DNA of 24,423 nt from UBA1189 sp045612065 (GTDB taxonomy: Bacteria; Bacteroidota; Bacteroidia; Bacteroidales; Bacteroidaceae), in assembly GCA_045612065.1 (NCBI GenBank), contig JAZKYH010000054.1:1-24423 (forward strand), read 5' to 3'. Below are positions 7,329 through 15,520 of this stretch, piece by piece (position 1 is the stretch's first letter; each line of letters starts with the position of its first letter). Position numbers and translations under genes: made by a program. The notes below the pieces were generated by a model. It did not search any database and was not told where the DNA came from. It saw nothing but the letters and a program-made list of their open reading frames with translations.

Positions 7329-8873
7329 ATGGCAAACTTATTTGATCAATACGAAGTATGGTGGGTAACAGGTGCCCAGCTTCTTTATGGTGGTGAAACT
7401 GTAAAAATCGTTGACGGACACTCTAAGGAGATGGTTGACGGTCTCAATAATGGCGGAAAACTCCCCATCAAGGTAGTATATAAAGGTACAGCAAACTCTT
7501 CTAAGGAGGCCGAAGCTGTGATGAAGGCTGCCAACAATGAGGAGAAGTGCGTAGGTGTAATCACATGGATGCACACCTTCTCACCCGCTAAGATGTGGAT
7601 CAAGGCGCTTCAGACTTTGCAGAAGCCCCTCCTCCACTTCCACACACAGTACAATGCCGAGATTCCTTGGGAGACCATCGACATGGACTTCATGAACCTC
7701 AACCAGTCTGCTCACGGCGACATCGAGTTCGGTCACATCTGCACTCGCATGCGCGTTCCTCGCAAGGTGGTTTGTGGCCACTGGAAGAGTGAGGAGGCAC
7801 AAGAGAAGATTGCCGTTTGGGCACGTGTGGCAGCCGGTGTAGCTGATGCTAAGAACACACGCTGTCTCATGTTTGGTATGAACATGAACAACGTAGCCGT
7901 TACCGATGGCGACCGCGTAGAGTTCGAGCAGCGCTTGGGCTACCACGTTGACTACTACCCCGTATCATCACTCATGGAGTACCTTAAGAAGGTTACCGAT
8001 GCTGAAGCCGATGCACTCGTAGAGGAGTACAAGAAGTTGTACGAAATCAAGATCGACGAGAGCGGCGAAGAGGTATATTGGGAGAAGGTGAAGAATGCAG
8101 CCAAGGCTGAGATTGCTTTGCGTCGCGTATTAGCCGACGAGGGTGCTACTGCCTTCACTACCAACTTTGATGACCTCGGCGATGCTGACATCAACGATCC
8201 CAACTTCGTAGGCTTCGACCAGATTCCTGGTCTCGCATCACAGCGTCTTATGGCCGAGGGTATCGGTTTTGGTGCTGAGGGCGACTGGAAGACCGCTTGC
8301 CTCTGCCGCACACTTTGGGTTATCCAGCAGGGTATGCCTAAGGGTTGTTCATTCCTCGAGGACTACACCCTCAACTTCGCAGGTGACCAGTCTTCATGCC
8401 TCCAGAGCCACATGCTCGAGATCTGTCCCGATATTGCCGTAGAGGAAAAGCCCAAGCTCGAGGTACATTTCCTCGGTATCGGTATCCGCAAGCAGCAGAC
8501 CGCACGCCTCGTGTTCACCTCTAAGACCGGTTACGGTATCAAGGCTACCATCGTAGACCTCGGCAACCGCTTCCGTCTCATTTCACAGGAGGTAGAGTGC
8601 ATCGAGCCAAAGCCCATGCCCAACCTCCCCGTGGCATCAGCCCTCTGGATTCCTCAGCCCACTTTCGAGATCGGTGCAGGTGCATGGATTCTCGCCGGCG
8701 GTACACACCACAGCGCATTCTCATACGACATTAACGAGGAGTACTGGGAAGACTTCGCCGAGATGACAGGCATCGAGTACATCAAGATCAACAAGAACAC
8801 CACCATTAGCAGCTTCAAGCAGGAGCTCCGCATGAACGAGGTGTACTACATGTTGAACAAGGCACTTTGCTAA
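7329..8873 (+). CDS. araA: L-arabinose isomerase
   Basis: 514 residues, the normal length for the family (about 500). The catalytic and metal residues known from E. coli (Glu306, Glu333, His350, His450) have clear counterparts here: Glu310 in MAEGIGFG, Glu344 in FLEDYTLNF, His361 in LQSHMLE and His461 in GGTHHSAF. The enzyme is a cytoplasmic manganese-dependent isomerase that converts L-arabinose to L-ribulose. The N-terminal WWVTGAQLLYG is a hallmark. It is the fifth gene of the operon, with a 135-bp upstream gap that is long for this operon and a hairpin downstream before araB. Confidence 0.98.
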   Translation: MANLFDQYEVWWVTGAQLLYGGETVKIVDGHSKEMVDGLNNGGKLPIKVVYKGTANSSKEAEAVMKAANNEEKCVGVITWMHTFSPAKMWIKALQTLQKPLLHFHTQYNAEIPWETIDMDFMNLNQSAHGDIEFGHICTRMRVPRKVVCGHWKSEEAQEKIAVWARVAAGVADAKNTRCLMFGMNMNNVAVTDGDRVEFEQRLGYHVDYYPVSSLMEYLKKVTDAEADALVEEYKKLYEIKIDESGEEVYWEKVKNAAKAEIALRRVLADEGATAFTTNFDDLGDADINDPNFVGFDQIPGLASQRLMAEGIGFGAEGDWKTACLCRTLWVIQQGMPKGCSFLEDYTLNFAGDQSSCLQSHMLEICPDIAVEEKPKLEVHFLGIGIRKQQTARLVFTSKTGYGIKATIVDLGNRFRLISQEVECIEPKPMPNLPVASALWIPQPTFEIGAGAWILAGGTHHSAFSYDINEEYWEDFAEMTGIEYIKINKNTTISSFKQELRMNEVYYMLNKALC

Positions 8874-8886
8874 TATAAACAGAACG

Positions 8887-8918
8887 CCCACCCCACCCTC
8901 ATGGAGGGTTAGGGTGGG
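8887..8918 (+). promoter_or_regulatory. Strong hairpin between araA and araB
   Basis: A 13-bp GC-rich stem (CCCACCC plus ACCCTC arms, with one C and one TA bulge) closes on an ATG loop. No T-run follows, so it is not a classic terminator. Its position between two co-directional operon genes suggests an RNA-stability or partial-termination element that tunes araA against araB. Confidence 0.55.
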
Positions 8919-8943
8919 TATTCATTATCAATAAGAATACATT

Positions 8944-10542
8944 ATGAGCTTAACAGCAAAACAAACAATCGAATCGGGCAAGGCCATCTTGGGTATCGAG
9001 TTCGGCTCAACACGTATCAAAGCCGTGCTCATCGACCAAGAGAACAAACCCATCGCACAGGGTAGTCACACCTGGGAGAATCAGTTAGTCGACGGTCTCT
9101 GGACATATAGCATCGATGCCATCTGGAACGGTTTGCAGGATTGCTATGCCGACCTCCGCAAGGATGTGAACAAGCAATACGGTACCGAGATCGAGACCCT
9201 CGCCGCCATCGGCTTCAGTGCCATGATGCACGGCTACATGGCCTTCGACAAGGATGCCAATATCCTCGTACCCTTCCGCACCTGGCGCAACACCAATACC
9301 GGCCAGGCAGCCGCTGCATTGTCAGAGCTGTTCGTATACAACATCCCCTTGCGTTGGAGCATCTCACACCTCTACCAGGCCATTCTCAATGGTGAGGAGC
9401 ACGTGAAGGATATCGAATTCTTCACCACCCTTGCAGGTTATGTACACTGGCAGGTGACAGGTAACAAGGTACTTGGTATTGGCGACGCATCAGGTATGCT
9501 TCCCATCGACCCCGAGACTAAGAACTACTCTTCCGAGATGATTGCAAAGTTCGACAATCTCGTAGCTCCCAAGGGCTTCAACTGGAAACTCACCGACATT
9601 CTTCCCAAGGTATTGGTAGCAGGTGAGAACGCAGGCTTCCTCACCGAGGAAGGCGCCAAGAAACTCGACCCCTCGGGCCACCTCAAGGCAGGCGTTCCCG
9701 TATGTCCTCCCGAGGGCGACGCAGGCACCGGCATGGTAGCCACCAATGCCGTAAAGCAGCGCACAGGTAACGTATCGGCAGGTACCTCTTCATTCTCTAT
9801 GATTGTATTGGAGAAGGACCTCTCTAAGCCATACGAGATGATTGATATGGTGACTACCCCCGATGGTAGCCTCGTAGCAATGGTACACTGCAATAACTGT
9901 ACCTCAGACCTCAACGCTTGGGTAAATATCTTCAAGGAATACCAGGAGCTGATGGGTATCCCCGTTGACATGAACGAAATCTTCGGCAAGCTCTACAACC
10001 ATGCCCTCACAGGCGATGCCGATTGTGGAGGCCTCATCTCATACAACTACATCTCTGGTGAGCCCATCGCTGGCTTGGAAGAGGGTCGTCCCATGTTCGT
10101 ACGTTCAGCAGGCGACAAATTCAACCTCGCCAACTTCATGCGTGCCCACCTGCACGCATCGGTAGGTGTGCTCAAGATCGGTAACGACATCCTCTTCAAC
10201 GAAGAGAAGATTCGTGTCGACCGCATCACCGGTCACGGAGGTTTGTTCAAGACCAAGGGCGTAGGCCAGCGTATCCTCGCTGCTGCCATCAACTCACCCA
10301 TTTCCGTAATGGAGACCGCAGGTGAAGGTGGTGCATGGGGTATGGCATTGCTCGGCTCTTTCTTGGTAAACAATGCCGACAAGCGTTCACTCGAAGATTA
10401 TCTCGAGGAGGTAGTGTTCGGCGGCAACACCGGTGAGGAGATTGCCCCCACTCAGGAAGACGTAGCAGGATTCAATGCCTACATCGAGAACTACAAGGCC
10501 TGCCTCCCCATCGAGGCAGCAGCCGTGAAGGCAAAGAAATAA
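8944..10542 (+). CDS. araB: FGGY-family L-ribulokinase
   Basis: 532 residues. It has the FGGY carbohydrate-kinase fold: the phosphate-1 loop ILGIEFGSTRIKAV at residues 16-29 and the C-terminal block GEGGAWGMALLGSF at about 459-472, characteristic of the adenosine-binding half. By context it phosphorylates L-ribulose to L-ribulose 5-phosphate. It is closer in look to xylulokinase-type members than to E. coli AraB, as in other Bacteroidetes, where this position is assigned as ribulokinase. It is the last gene of the operon and is followed by a strong terminator 18 bp after the stop. D-xylulose kinase activity is the main alternative. Confidence 0.88.
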   Translation: MSLTAKQTIESGKAILGIEFGSTRIKAVLIDQENKPIAQGSHTWENQLVDGLWTYSIDAIWNGLQDCYADLRKDVNKQYGTEIETLAAIGFSAMMHGYMAFDKDANILVPFRTWRNTNTGQAAAALSELFVYNIPLRWSISHLYQAILNGEEHVKDIEFFTTLAGYVHWQVTGNKVLGIGDASGMLPIDPETKNYSSEMIAKFDNLVAPKGFNWKLTDILPKVLVAGENAGFLTEEGAKKLDPSGHLKAGVPVCPPEGDAGTGMVATNAVKQRTGNVSAGTSSFSMIVLEKDLSKPYEMIDMVTTPDGSLVAMVHCNNCTSDLNAWVNIFKEYQELMGIPVDMNEIFGKLYNHALTGDADCGGLISYNYISGEPIAGLEEGRPMFVRSAGDKFNLANFMRAHLHASVGVLKIGNDILFNEEKIRVDRITGHGGLFKTKGVGQRILAAAINSPISVMETAGEGGAWGMALLGSFLVNNADKRSLEDYLEEVVFGGNTGEEIAPTQEDVAGFNAYIENYKACLPIEAAAVKAKK

Positions 10543-10560
10543 TTCCCTACTCTACCCAAT

Positions 10561-10598
10561 TAAAGAGGCAGCAAGCTTGCTTGCTGCCTCTTTAATTT
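10561..10598 (+). terminator. Terminator of the arabinose operon
   Basis: A perfect 14-bp stem (AAAGAGGCAGCAAG and its complement) with a CTTG loop spans 10562-10593 and runs into TTTAATTTT. It lies 18 bp after the araB stop. Its A/T-flanked symmetry lets it also stop minus-strand transcripts. Confidence 0.88.
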
Positions 10599-10614
10599 TC
10601 ACCTATCAGTATCC

Positions 10615-10842
10615 TTATTCCTTCAAAATAAACACGATAGGCATCTCACATCTTACGCTTACGGGCTTTCCGCGCTGCTCGCCAGGCCTCCATTGGGTAT
10701 AATGCTGACGACGCGCATCGTCTCGGCATTCAACTCGGCCCCCCCCTTGTCTCACGGAAATGTCTGCTACGCTTCCATCCTCCTTAACAAGGAACTCTAC
10801 GACAACTTCACCTTGAGTGCCGGCTTCTCGTTCGAGCAACAA
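10615..10842 (-). pseudogene. Remnant of a TonB C-terminal domain
   Basis: About 75 codons match the end of Bacteroidales energy-transducer TonB proteins: GTQGEVVVEFLVKEDGSV at the start and WRPGEQRGKPVSVRCEMPI at the end. The middle part is out of frame: the expected ELNAETMRVVSIIP is encoded in another frame between a run of eight G (8 C at 10739-10746 on the plus strand) and CCCAATGG near 10692-10699. One extra G and one missing A account for both shifts and restore the frame. There is no transmembrane or proline-rich N-terminal part; a stop lies just upstream and the next feature is the terminator of the neighbouring gene. It is probably a decayed 3' fragment; assembly error could explain the indels but not the missing front. 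Confidence 0.75.
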
Positions 10843-10867
10843 GATTCAATCTATTATCATACCCAAC

Positions 10868-10901
10868 AAAATAGGGGCATGTCTTTGCGACACGCCCCTA
10901 T
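10868..10901 (-). terminator. Terminator of the DASS transporter gene
   Basis: Read on the minus strand, ATAGGGGCGTGTC pairs with GACATGCCCCTAT through 13 positions (one G-T wobble) around a five-base loop, followed by TTTTGTT. It lies 23 bp past the stop at 10924. Confidence 0.85.
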
Positions 10902-10923
10902 GCGTTATGTTTCTACCCGAGGA

Positions 10924-12450
10924 TTAGAGCAAGCCGTTGGTACCCAAAACAATGAGCACAGCGTAGCCGAGGAGCAAGCTCACCGCACCTACGATGAGAC
11001 CTACCTTGACCATATCCTTCTGCTCGATGAGACCTGTAGCGTAGGCCAATGCATTGGGAGGTGTACTGATGGGGAGCACCATACCCACTGAAGATGCGAT
11101 AGCCACACCTACGAGCAAGGTAGCCACACCACCTACACTGCCAAGTGCCTCAGCACTAACAGGATCATTCATGAGGCCTACTGCAACAGCTGCAAGGATG
11201 GGCACGAGAAGCGCTGCCGTAGCAGTGTGTGAGATGAAGTTGGCCATAGCGTAGCAGAGGAGGCCTGAACCGATAATAACAAGCAACGGGGGCCATGTAG
11301 CAAAAGGAATAGCGTCTACCACATTCGCAGCCAAACCAGACTTGTTGAGCGCTACACCGAGAGCGAACCCACCGGCTACCATCCAGAGCACTGACCAACT
11401 GATTTGCTCGAGGTCGCGCTTGGTGATGATACCTGTAGCACAGAATACGGCTACGGGAAGCATAGCTACGGCATTGGTCTTGAGGCCGAGGTTCTTATCG
11501 AACAACCACATCACGATGGTGGCGAAGAAGGTGATGTACACCAAAGTAGTGCGCCAGCCCTTCTGTGAGTTGTCGGGGATGTCGAGCACGATGGTCTTCT
11601 GTTTGAAGGGGAACAACCAAAGGAGAATCACCCATGAGATGAGAAGCAACGCGATGGTGACGGGACCCATGAAGGCAATCCACTCACCAAAGCCCATGCC
11701 CATACCCATCTCCTCGAGATACTTGAGCACGATACCGTTAGGAGGTGTACCGATAGGAGTAGCCATACCACCAATGTTAGCTGCTACGGGGATAGAAAGA
11801 GCAAGACCAATCTTACCCTTACCATCAGCAGGAAGAGCCTTCAACACAGGAGCCAAGAAGGCAAGCATCATAGCTGCAGTGGCAGTGTTGCTGATAAAGG
11901 CTGAGAAGAGACCTGTAACCACGATGAAGCCAAGGAGCACGAAGCGTGACTGTGTGCCGAAGGGCTTGAGCAACACCTTAGCAATCTTGGCATCAAGACC
12001 ATACTTGGTAGCAGCAATAGCGAGCATGAAACCACCGATGAAGAGCATGATAATGGGGTCAGCAAAACAGTGGAGGATGTCCTGATACTTGAGTACAGTA
12101 CCCAACTGCTCGGGAGCGTAACCCTCGTTGAGAATCTTGAATGCACTGTCTGATGTCATGAACAGGAGCAATGCAACCACGATGAGCGAGGTGCTCCATG
12201 CAGGGATAGCCTCAAGCACCCACATCAAGGTAGCAAATACGAACACACCGATAACGCGCTGCTCAACTACAGTGAGGCCCTCGATACCAAATGCGGTAGT
12301 GGGGAGCAACCAAAGAGTGAGTGTCACTGCGATGACAAACAATAACTTGAAGGTCTTAGCCAAGGGATTGTTAACCCCTGCATCCTTCTTCTCTTTTTTC
12401 CACTTATGGTAGTTCTCTACCATCTGTGAACCTGGAAAATTGGTAAACAT
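10924..12450 (-). CDS. DASS/SLC13-family sodium:anion symporter
   Basis: 508 residues, mostly hydrophobic. The two repeats of the family are visible: ISNTATAAMM at about 186-195 with the SNT motif, then TPIGTPPNGI at 231-240; and in the second half FISHTATAALL from about 405 followed by PISTPPNALAYATG. These motifs line the sodium and substrate sites in the VcINDY structure. The second SNT reads SHT here. Likely cargo is a C4-dicarboxylate, citrate or sulfate; the sequence alone does not decide. It is transcribed alone, with its own terminator and no clear promoter match upstream. The first 30 residues are hydrophilic and cytoplasmic. Confidence 0.92.
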   Translation of the reverse strand: MFTNFPGSQMVENYHKWKKEKKDAGVNNPLAKTFKLLFVIAVTLTLWLLPTTAFGIEGLTVVEQRVIGVFVFATLMWVLEAIPAWSTSLIVVALLLFMTSDSAFKILNEGYAPEQLGTVLKYQDILHCFADPIIMLFIGGFMLAIAATKYGLDAKIAKVLLKPFGTQSRFVLLGFIVVTGLFSAFISNTATAAMMLAFLAPVLKALPADGKGKIGLALSIPVAANIGGMATPIGTPPNGIVLKYLEEMGMGMGFGEWIAFMGPVTIALLLISWVILLWLFPFKQKTIVLDIPDNSQKGWRTTLVYITFFATIVMWLFDKNLGLKTNAVAMLPVAVFCATGIITKRDLEQISWSVLWMVAGGFALGVALNKSGLAANVVDAIPFATWPPLLVIIGSGLLCYAMANFISHTATAALLVPILAAVAVGLMNDPVSAEALGSVGGVATLLVGVAIASSVGMVLPISTPPNALAYATGLIEQKDMVKVGLIVGAVSLLLGYAVLIVLGTNGLL

Positions 12451-12719
12451 GTGTTTTAATTTATAGTTTGTGAAATAGGTATTTCCTTATTGTTTGTCAA
12501 AGGACAACGAACTACAGTCAACGGACAAGAGGCCTAACTTTCATCTATCATCTTTCAACTTTAATCCTGCCATGCAGTCTTTTCCTCCTTACGACTTTCG
12601 TTTCCTCCTCCTTGCTCGGTATAATCAAAGTAAACTTTGCTTCTACTCTCGCTTCGTCGTCGGTTCGCACCTCGGCAATTCAAGTAACTTGATTGCTCTT
12701 GGTTTTTCGTCGGTTCCAG
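12451..12719. other. Gene-free region holding a dispersed palindromic repeat copy
   Basis: No credible ORF. It includes two near-identical 12-mers (TCAAAGGACAA / TCAACGGACAA types) at about 12496-12532 and a copy of the dispersed repeat at 12615-12675. It must contain the promoter of the DASS gene, but no clean TAnnTTTG match was found. Confidence 0.5.
12615..12675 (-). repeat. Dispersed palindromic repeat, copy 1
   Basis: Read on the minus strand: GAGGTGCGAA, then GACGAAGCGAGAGTAGAAG, the palindromic core CAAAGTTTACTTTG (12626-12639), and CCGAG. The same order of blocks recurs at 15318-15380 and 16706-16765, with part at 15205-15262. Confidence 0.6.
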
Positions 12720-12791
12720 TACCCCCGATGAGAATCGAACTCATATCTCACCCTTAGGAGGGGCGCGTTCTATCCATTGAACTACAAGGGC
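12720..12791 (-). tRNA. tRNA-Arg, anticodon CCU
   Basis: A 72-nt cloverleaf on the minus strand. The acceptor stem GCCCTTG pairs with CGGGGGT, with G-U pairs. The D stem is GTTC/GAAC, the anticodon stem CGCCC/GGGTG holds the loop CTCCTAA with anticodon CCT (CCU), and the T stem ATGAG/CTCAT holds the loop TTCGATT. No CCA is encoded. It reads AGG codons. Confidence 0.95.
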
Positions 12792-12806
12792 CCAGAAAAT
12801 CGGGTG

Positions 12807-12837
12807 CAAAATTACTGCTTTTTTTTCATTTATCGAA
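12807..12837 (-). promoter_or_regulatory. Promoter of tRNA-Arg
   Basis: On the minus strand, TTCG at 12834-12837 and TAATTTTG at 12807-12814 are 19 bp apart, an excellent Bacteroidetes -33/-7 pair. The start falls near 12800, a few bases ahead of the mature tRNA end. Confidence 0.8.
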
Positions 12838-12914
12838 GATAATGCCCATTTACTTGACCCCAGAGGCTGATTTATTCGCTTTTAGCGCAGTTTATGCCAT
12901 CTCGATTGAGCAAA

Positions 12915-13012
12915 AAGAGATGAGCAGCGAGAAGCGAGAAGTGGCTATGAGCTTTGAGAAGTGAGAAATAAGTTTTGAGAAGTGAGCAATGAGCAGTGAA
13001 AAGTGAGAAGTA
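12915..13012 (+). repeat. Degenerate GAGAAGTGAG-type purine-rich repeats
   Basis: Roughly ten imperfect copies of a 10-12 bp unit (variants of GAGAAGTGAG, GAGCAATGAG, GAGCAGTGAA) fill this stretch between tRNA-Arg and the recG 3' end. No reading frame is kept. Confidence 0.6.
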
Positions 13013-13063
13013 AACTTTGTTTCCAGTCTGGCAGCACCCGCTAAGCTGTCAACGTGTCCAACT

Positions 13064-13088
13064 CTACACACTAACCCCTACACACTAA
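13064..13088 (-). repeat. Short direct repeat after recG
   Basis: CTACACACTAA occurs twice, at 13064-13074 and 13078-13088, nine bases past the recG stop. No hairpin terminator for recG was found in this gap. Confidence 0.5.
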
Positions 13089-13096
13089 ACAAGAAT

Positions 13097-15196
13097 TCAC
13101 GATATCGACGACCAGTTCACATGGGTCTTGCGCAGGCGCTCGAGTTGTTGCCAGAAGAGGGCATTCTCGGGGCGCGAGCCATCGGGGTCCTCGTCGGTGA
13201 TGCGCTCGGCAATGTCGCGCACGTGGCCGAGGAGTTGGCCATCGCGGGCGATGTTGGCAATCTTCAGGTCGAAGGCGATGCCACTCTGCTGCGTGCCCTC
13301 AAGGTCGCCCGGGCCACGCAGTTTGAGGTCGGCCTCGGCAATCTCGAAGCCATCGTTGGTGCGCACCATAATCTCGAGGCGCTTCTTGCTCTCCTCGGAA
13401 AGTTTCACCGAGGTGACGAGGATGCAGTACGACTGGTCGGCACCGCGCCCTACCCTACCGCGCAACTGGTGCAACTGCGAGAGGCCGAAGCGCTCGGCAT
13501 TCTCGATGACCATCACCGAGGCGTTGGGTACGTTCACACCCACCTCGATAACGGTGGTAGCCACCATAACCTGCGTCTCGCGACGGAGGAAGCGCTGCAT
13601 CTCGGCATCCTTCTCGGCGGGTTTCATCTTGCCATGTACCATGCTCACCGCGCAATGGGGGAAGGCTTCGCACACCTGTGCATAGCCCTCTTCGAGGTTC
13701 TTGAGGTCTATCTTCTCACTCTCCTTGATGAGCGGATACACCACATACACCTGTCGGCCCTGCGCTATCTGCCCGGCCATGAACTGGTAGAGTTGAGCCT
13801 GGCGGTTGCCAAACTGATGGATGGTCTGTATGGGTTTGCGTCCTGGGGGAAGTTCGTCGATGACACTCACGTCGAGGTCGCCATAGAGCGTCATGGCCAA
13901 GGTGCGCGGAATGGGCGTAGCCGTCATCACCAGCACGTGGGGCGAGAAGGTGTTCTTCGTCCACAGCTTGGCACGCTGTGCCACACCGAAGCGATGCTGC
14001 TCATCGATGACCACAAAGCCGAGGGCCGAGAAGGCCACCGTGTCTTCGAGCACGGCATGCGTACCCACGAGCAGGTGTATGTCGCCCGTGACGAGTCCGT
14101 CGAGTATCTCCTGACGCTTCTTGCCCTTGATGCTGCCTGTGAGCAGGGCCACACGCACGGGGAGACCGTCGAGCATCTTCGACAATGTGGCATAGTGCTG
14201 CTCGGCAAGGATTTCGGTGGGGGCCATGATGCAGGCCTGGTAGCCGTTGCCGATGGCAATGAGTGCCGTCATCAGTGCCACGAGGGTCTTGCCGCTGCCC
14301 ACATCGCCCTGCAGGAGACGGTTCATCTGTCGGCCGCTGTTCATGTCGTGGCGCATCTCGCGGATGACACGCTTCTGTGCTCCCGTGAGTTCGAAGGGGA
14401 GCTTCTTGGCATAGAACTCATTGAACAGTTCGCCCACCTTCGTGAAGCATAGTCCGCGACACTTGCGGCGACGGTCCTTGCTATAGCGCAGGATGCTGAG
14501 CTGCACGTAGAAGAGCTCCTCAAACTTCAGCCGGTATTGCGCCTTGCGCAGTTGCTCGGGGTCCTTGGGAAAATGAATAGCATAGAGCGCCTCGCGCAGT
14601 GGCATTAGGTGATGCTCACGCACGAAGGCCTCGGGCATGGTCTCGGCGATGGGCGTGCGCTCAAGCAGGTCGAAGAGGTTGCCGACCAATTTTTGCAGGG
14701 CATTGCTGTTGAGCCCGCTGCGTTTCATGCGCTCCGTGGTATTGTAGTAGGGTTGCAGGCCCATCGACGAGAGCGAAAGTTCCGATGCCTTATCAATATC
14801 GGGGTGTGCCACGTTGATGCGGTCGCCAAACATGGTGGGCTTGCCAAACACGATGTACTCCACCCCCACGGGGTAGTTCTTGGGGATAAACTTGGCACCA
14901 TTGAACCACACGAGGTCTATCACCCCCGTGCCGTCCGAGAAGTGGGCCACGAGGCGCATCTTGCGGCCTGTGCCGTTGGTCTCGTAACGCAATATCTTAC
15001 CCTTGAGTTGTATGTAGGGCATGTTGCCGTCAATCTCGTGGATGTAGTAGAGGCGACTGCGGTCGACATACTTGTAGGGAAAGTTGTACAACAAGTCGTG
15101 CATCGAACTGATGCCCAACTCCTTTGCCAAAAGGGCCGCCCTTTGCGGGCCTACCCCTTGCAGGTACTGTATGTCGCGTGTCGTGAGATCGTACAT
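13097..15196 (-). CDS. recG: ATP-dependent DNA helicase RecG
   Basis: 699 residues from the ATG at 15196; a TTG at 15205 would add three residues but overlaps the -7 box. Its length matches the family (about 690). The N-terminal wedge/OB domain covers roughly 60-150. The helicase core follows: Walker A GDVGSGKT near residue 300, the DEQH box in VVIDEQHRFGVAQR, the motif MTATPIPRTL, and the C-terminal RGRVGRG and LKLRGPGDLEGTQQSG blocks. RecG remodels stalled forks and Holliday junctions. It is a single gene with a promoter so close that the mRNA should have almost no leader. The convergent neighbour is tRNA-Arg. Confidence 0.97.
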   Translation of the reverse strand: MYDLTTRDIQYLQGVGPQRAALLAKELGISSMHDLLYNFPYKYVDRSRLYYIHEIDGNMPYIQLKGKILRYETNGTGRKMRLVAHFSDGTGVIDLVWFNGAKFIPKNYPVGVEYIVFGKPTMFGDRINVAHPDIDKASELSLSSMGLQPYYNTTERMKRSGLNSNALQKLVGNLFDLLERTPIAETMPEAFVREHHLMPLREALYAIHFPKDPEQLRKAQYRLKFEELFYVQLSILRYSKDRRRKCRGLCFTKVGELFNEFYAKKLPFELTGAQKRVIREMRHDMNSGRQMNRLLQGDVGSGKTLVALMTALIAIGNGYQACIMAPTEILAEQHYATLSKMLDGLPVRVALLTGSIKGKKRQEILDGLVTGDIHLLVGTHAVLEDTVAFSALGFVVIDEQHRFGVAQRAKLWTKNTFSPHVLVMTATPIPRTLAMTLYGDLDVSVIDELPPGRKPIQTIHQFGNRQAQLYQFMAGQIAQGRQVYVVYPLIKESEKIDLKNLEEGYAQVCEAFPHCAVSMVHGKMKPAEKDAEMQRFLRRETQVMVATTVIEVGVNVPNASVMVIENAERFGLSQLHQLRGRVGRGADQSYCILVTSVKLSEESKKRLEIMVRTNDGFEIAEADLKLRGPGDLEGTQQSGIAFDLKIANIARDGQLLGHVRDIAERITDEDPDGSRPENALFWQQLERLRKTHVNWSSIS

Positions 15197-15202
15197 TTCG
15201 GA

Positions 15203-15233
15203 CAAAGGTACGAATAAGCGAGCGAATAAGCAA
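15203..15233 (-). promoter_or_regulatory. recG promoter, leaderless arrangement
   Basis: On the minus strand, TTGC at 15230-15233 and TACCTTTG at 15203-15210 are 19 bp apart. The ATG at 15196 starts six bases after the -7 box, about where transcription should begin, so recG mRNA is predicted to be leaderless. Confidence 0.75.
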
Positions 15234-15262
15234 TGATTAGGTTAAGAAAGCTTGCTTGCTAT
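15205..15262 (+). repeat. Dispersed repeat copy 2, overlapping the recG promoter
   Basis: The 14-mer AGGTACGAATAAGC at 15206-15219 recurs exactly at 15319-15332 in copy 3. It is followed by an inverted repeat, AATGATTAGGTTA against TAACCTAAGCATT (15233-15278, one mismatch), around AAGCTTGCTTGC. Confidence 0.55.
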
Positions 15263-15317
15263 AACCTAAGCATTGATCTATTCTCAGCGAGCAGGAGCAC
15301 CTTCGCGGTTTACCGCA

Positions 15318-15380
15318 GAGGTACGAATAAGCTGACGAAAAACAAAGTTTGCTTTGATATTTCACAGCAAGTACCTCAAG
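15318..15380 (+). repeat. Dispersed palindromic repeat, copy 3
   Basis: GAGGTACGAATAAGC, GACGAAAAA, the palindromic core CAAAGTTTGCTTTG (15343-15356), GATATTTCACAGCAAG. The block order matches copy 1 in reverse orientation. A nested hairpin, GCGGT-TT-ACCGC, lies just ahead at about 15305-15316. Confidence 0.6.
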
Positions 15381-15470
15381 ATGCGGAGCAATATCACGCC
15401 ATTTACTCACTAGCCTTCATGTGTTAACAATATTTAACCAACAAAAGAGAACAATTGATTTATTTTCGTT

Positions 15471-15478
15471 TACATTTG
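15471..15478 (+). promoter_or_regulatory. -7 box of the barrel protein gene
   Basis: TACATTTG at 15471-15478 matches TAnnTTTG; the -33 position is weak. The leader to the ATG at 15521 would be about 35 nt and is A/T-rich, as usual for highly translated genes in this phylum. Confidence 0.55.
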
Positions 15479-15520
15479 TTGCGAATTAAACACTTTTATT
15501 AACTTTAATAATCTAAAAGT

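Noticed and set aside
11342..12085. Plus-strand ORF of 247 codons opposite the DASS transporter
   Set aside because: Shadow frame; the minus-strand product is a complete and recognisable transporter.
12494..12757. Plus-strand ORF of 87 codons over the tRNA region
   Set aside because: It overlaps tRNA-Arg and a palindromic repeat and has no coding features.
12915..13088. CRISPR array
   Set aside because: Repeats are short, degenerate and lack regular spacers; no cas genes are nearby.
13121..14452. Long plus-strand ORF of 443 codons opposite recG
   Set aside because: It is the antisense shadow of recG; composition mirrors RecG codons and no family motif is present.
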